This document shows, one piece after another, positions 63,021 to 64,000 of a stretch of 64,000 nucleotides of DNA. The stretch is from Cystobacter fuscus (GTDB lineage Bacteria > Myxococcota > Myxococcia > Myxococcales > Myxococcaceae): contig NZ_CP022098.1 of the NCBI RefSeq assembly GCF_002305875.1, positions 7,936,001-8,000,000 of the forward strand. The letters are read 5' to 3'. A program made the translations under genes and the position numbers. The notes below the pieces were generated by a model. That model made no database searches, was not told the DNA's origin, and saw only the letters and a list, made by a program, of their open reading frames with translations. Numbering within the stretch: the stretch's first letter is position 1; each line of letters opens with the position of its first letter.

Positions 63021-64000
63021 TCACACCTCCACCTGGGTCATGAGCCACGCCTCGAACTCGCCCAGCTCCCGCTCCAGGGCCGGGTAGCGGGCCTTGACCC
63101 CGGCCACGGCACGCACCACCCCGGCCCGGCTGTAGGGCGTGCCCACCAGTGCGTCCTGGAGCTCCTGCACCGGCTCGGAGTGGAGCGCGTCCGAGAACAC
63201 CTGGGCGCGGCGGACATGGCCGTTCTCGGCGTCCAGGTGCACATGGAAGAATCCCCAGGAGAGGTACTCGGCCATCTGGTGGTGGAACTGAGGAGCGTTG
63301 CCAAAGCGCCAGTCCCAGGAGGAGAAGCGCTCGAACGTCTCCGCGAGCGAGGGCTGGCTCTCCAGGAAGGCCTGGTCCAACAGCTCGGGCTCGGCCGTGG
63401 CGCCGTGGTGCTCCTGGAAGGCGGAAATCAGCGCCTGCACGAGGGACTCGTGGGTCACCTCCGGCTGGTGGTCGGTGATGTTCATCACCCGGGCACGCAC
63501 GGACGCGTGGCCCTTGGACTCGAGCTTCTTGGGGTGGGGCGTGAGGTAGTTGGACAGACGCGAGAGGTTCGTGGAGATGAGGAAGGTGCCGTGGTGGAAG
63601 GCCCGCTCGCGCGTCTCCCGGTACGCGCTGCCGCTGATCTTCCGCGGCCCGTCCGGCAGGGGAATCACCAGATCGTTGCGCCCCGCGGACTCCGCCACCA
63701 CGCCGAGCCGCTTCAACGCCTCCAGGAGGATGGTCACGTTCGTGGCCTTGTCGTAGCCCTCCCGGGAGGACAAGAAGGTGAAGCACGTGTTGCCCAGATC
63801 GTGAAACACCGCGCCTCCGCCACTGGTCCTCCGCGCCAGGAAGACCTGGTCCTCCTCCATGCGCGTCAGGTTGCACTCGGACCAGGGGTTCTGGTTGCGG
63901 CCGATGACGACCGTCTCGGCGTTGCGCCAGAGAAAGAGCGTGCGCGTGCGAGTGTCCATCTCACGGAAGATCCAGTCCTCCGTGGCGAGGTTGAACCAGG
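63021..64000 (-). CDS. lplA: Lipoate-protein ligase, truncated by the window edge
   Basis: The visible 326 codons encode most of a lipoate-protein ligase, which attaches lipoate to lipoyl domains such as GcvH and 2-oxoacid dehydrogenase E2. Family motifs are WRNAETVVIGRNQNPWSE, RRTSGGGAVFHDLGNTCFTFL and RKISGSAYRETRERAFHHGT, and SNYLTPHPKKLESKGHASVR follows. The frame is open upstream of the ATG at 63959, with WFNLATEDWIFREM continuing the family N-terminus, so the start is beyond base 64000. The C-terminal accessory domain (DWRFGNAPQFHHQMAEYLSWG) is present. It converges with the kinase gene at 63014. Confidence 0.93.
   Translation of the reverse strand, partial: WFNLATEDWIFREMDTRTRTLFLWRNAETVVIGRNQNPWSECNLTRMEEDQVFLARRTSGGGAVFHDLGNTCFTFLSSREGYDKATNVTILLEALKRLGVVAESAGRNDLVIPLPDGPRKISGSAYRETRERAFHHGTFLISTNLSRLSNYLTPHPKKLESKGHASVRARVMNITDHQPEVTHESLVQALISAFQEHHGATAEPELLDQAFLESQPSLAETFERFSSWDWRFGNAPQFHHQMAEYLSWGFFHVHLDAENGHVRRAQVFSDALHSEPVQELQDALVGTPYSRAGVVRAVAGVKARYPALERELGEFEAWLMTQVEV

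Overview
The window is GC-rich (visibly well above 60%) DNA, almost certainly from a myxobacterium (Myxococcota). The lineage call is inference. It rests on a SitA-type lipoprotein toxin with its immunity gene, an ADYC-domain secreted protein, large eukaryote-like Ser/Thr kinases fused to TPR or ATPase/SUMF1 modules, many histidine kinases, and the codon bias. The family resembles Archangium/Cystobacter-like genomes, but I cannot name a species.

Left part (1-12.1 kb) is one-carbon metabolism. It holds the 3' end of metH, the gcvT-gcvH-gcvP operon on the minus strand, metF divergent from it, and folD coupled to an ADP-ribosylglycohydrolase. A lipoate-protein ligase that could lipoylate GcvH sits at the far right edge (63.0-64.0 kb, truncated by the window). 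Between 12.2 and 14.8 kb lie an RsbRD/PAS histidine kinase and a YkgJ-like cysteine-cluster protein.

14.9-18.6 kb is a compact four-gene operon: acyl carrier protein, CFA-type methyltransferase, acyl-ACP-desaturase-like di-iron protein and fatty-acyl-AMP ligase. It reads as a stand-alone pathway that loads a fatty acid on a dedicated ACP, desaturates it and methylates it. A hydrolase/thioesterase pair follows convergently, then an N-terminally shortened M11-like metallopeptidase.

21.6-26.4 kb is a lower-GC accessory island. It carries a SitA5-like toxin lipoprotein, a translationally coupled DUF2019 immunity candidate, a second small protein, a transposase gene broken by one in-frame stop, and a SUKH (SMI1/KNR4) protein.

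26.9-35.2 kb is a signalling block: a REC-PAS-HK-REC hybrid kinase, two tandem periplasmic solute-binding proteins that share a near-identical 1.2-kb segment, and a TorS-like hybrid kinase. No permease is present, so the binding proteins probably feed the kinase rather than a transporter. An ADYC protein follows, then a giant zinc-finger/kinase/ATPase/SUMF1 protein divergent from a sigma factor.

41.6-52.1 kb is mixed: secreted OB-fold and BNR-like proteins, a large secreted glycoside hydrolase with ricin-type repeats, a decayed biotin-carrier domain, an acyl-CoA-synthetase-like ligase, an NRAMP-clade transporter lacking the metal-binding motifs, a divergent MarR/aldo-keto reductase pair and a nucleoside deaminase.

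52.2-64 kb contains a 2OG-Fe-oxygenase-like protein, a membrane fatty-acid desaturase, a lipoprotein ceramidase, a di-heme (DUF1111) lipoprotein, a DUF3703 protein, a TPR-containing Ser/Thr kinase and the lipoate ligase. I saw no tRNA, rRNA or CRISPR array. All assignments are by reading translations; no database search was run.
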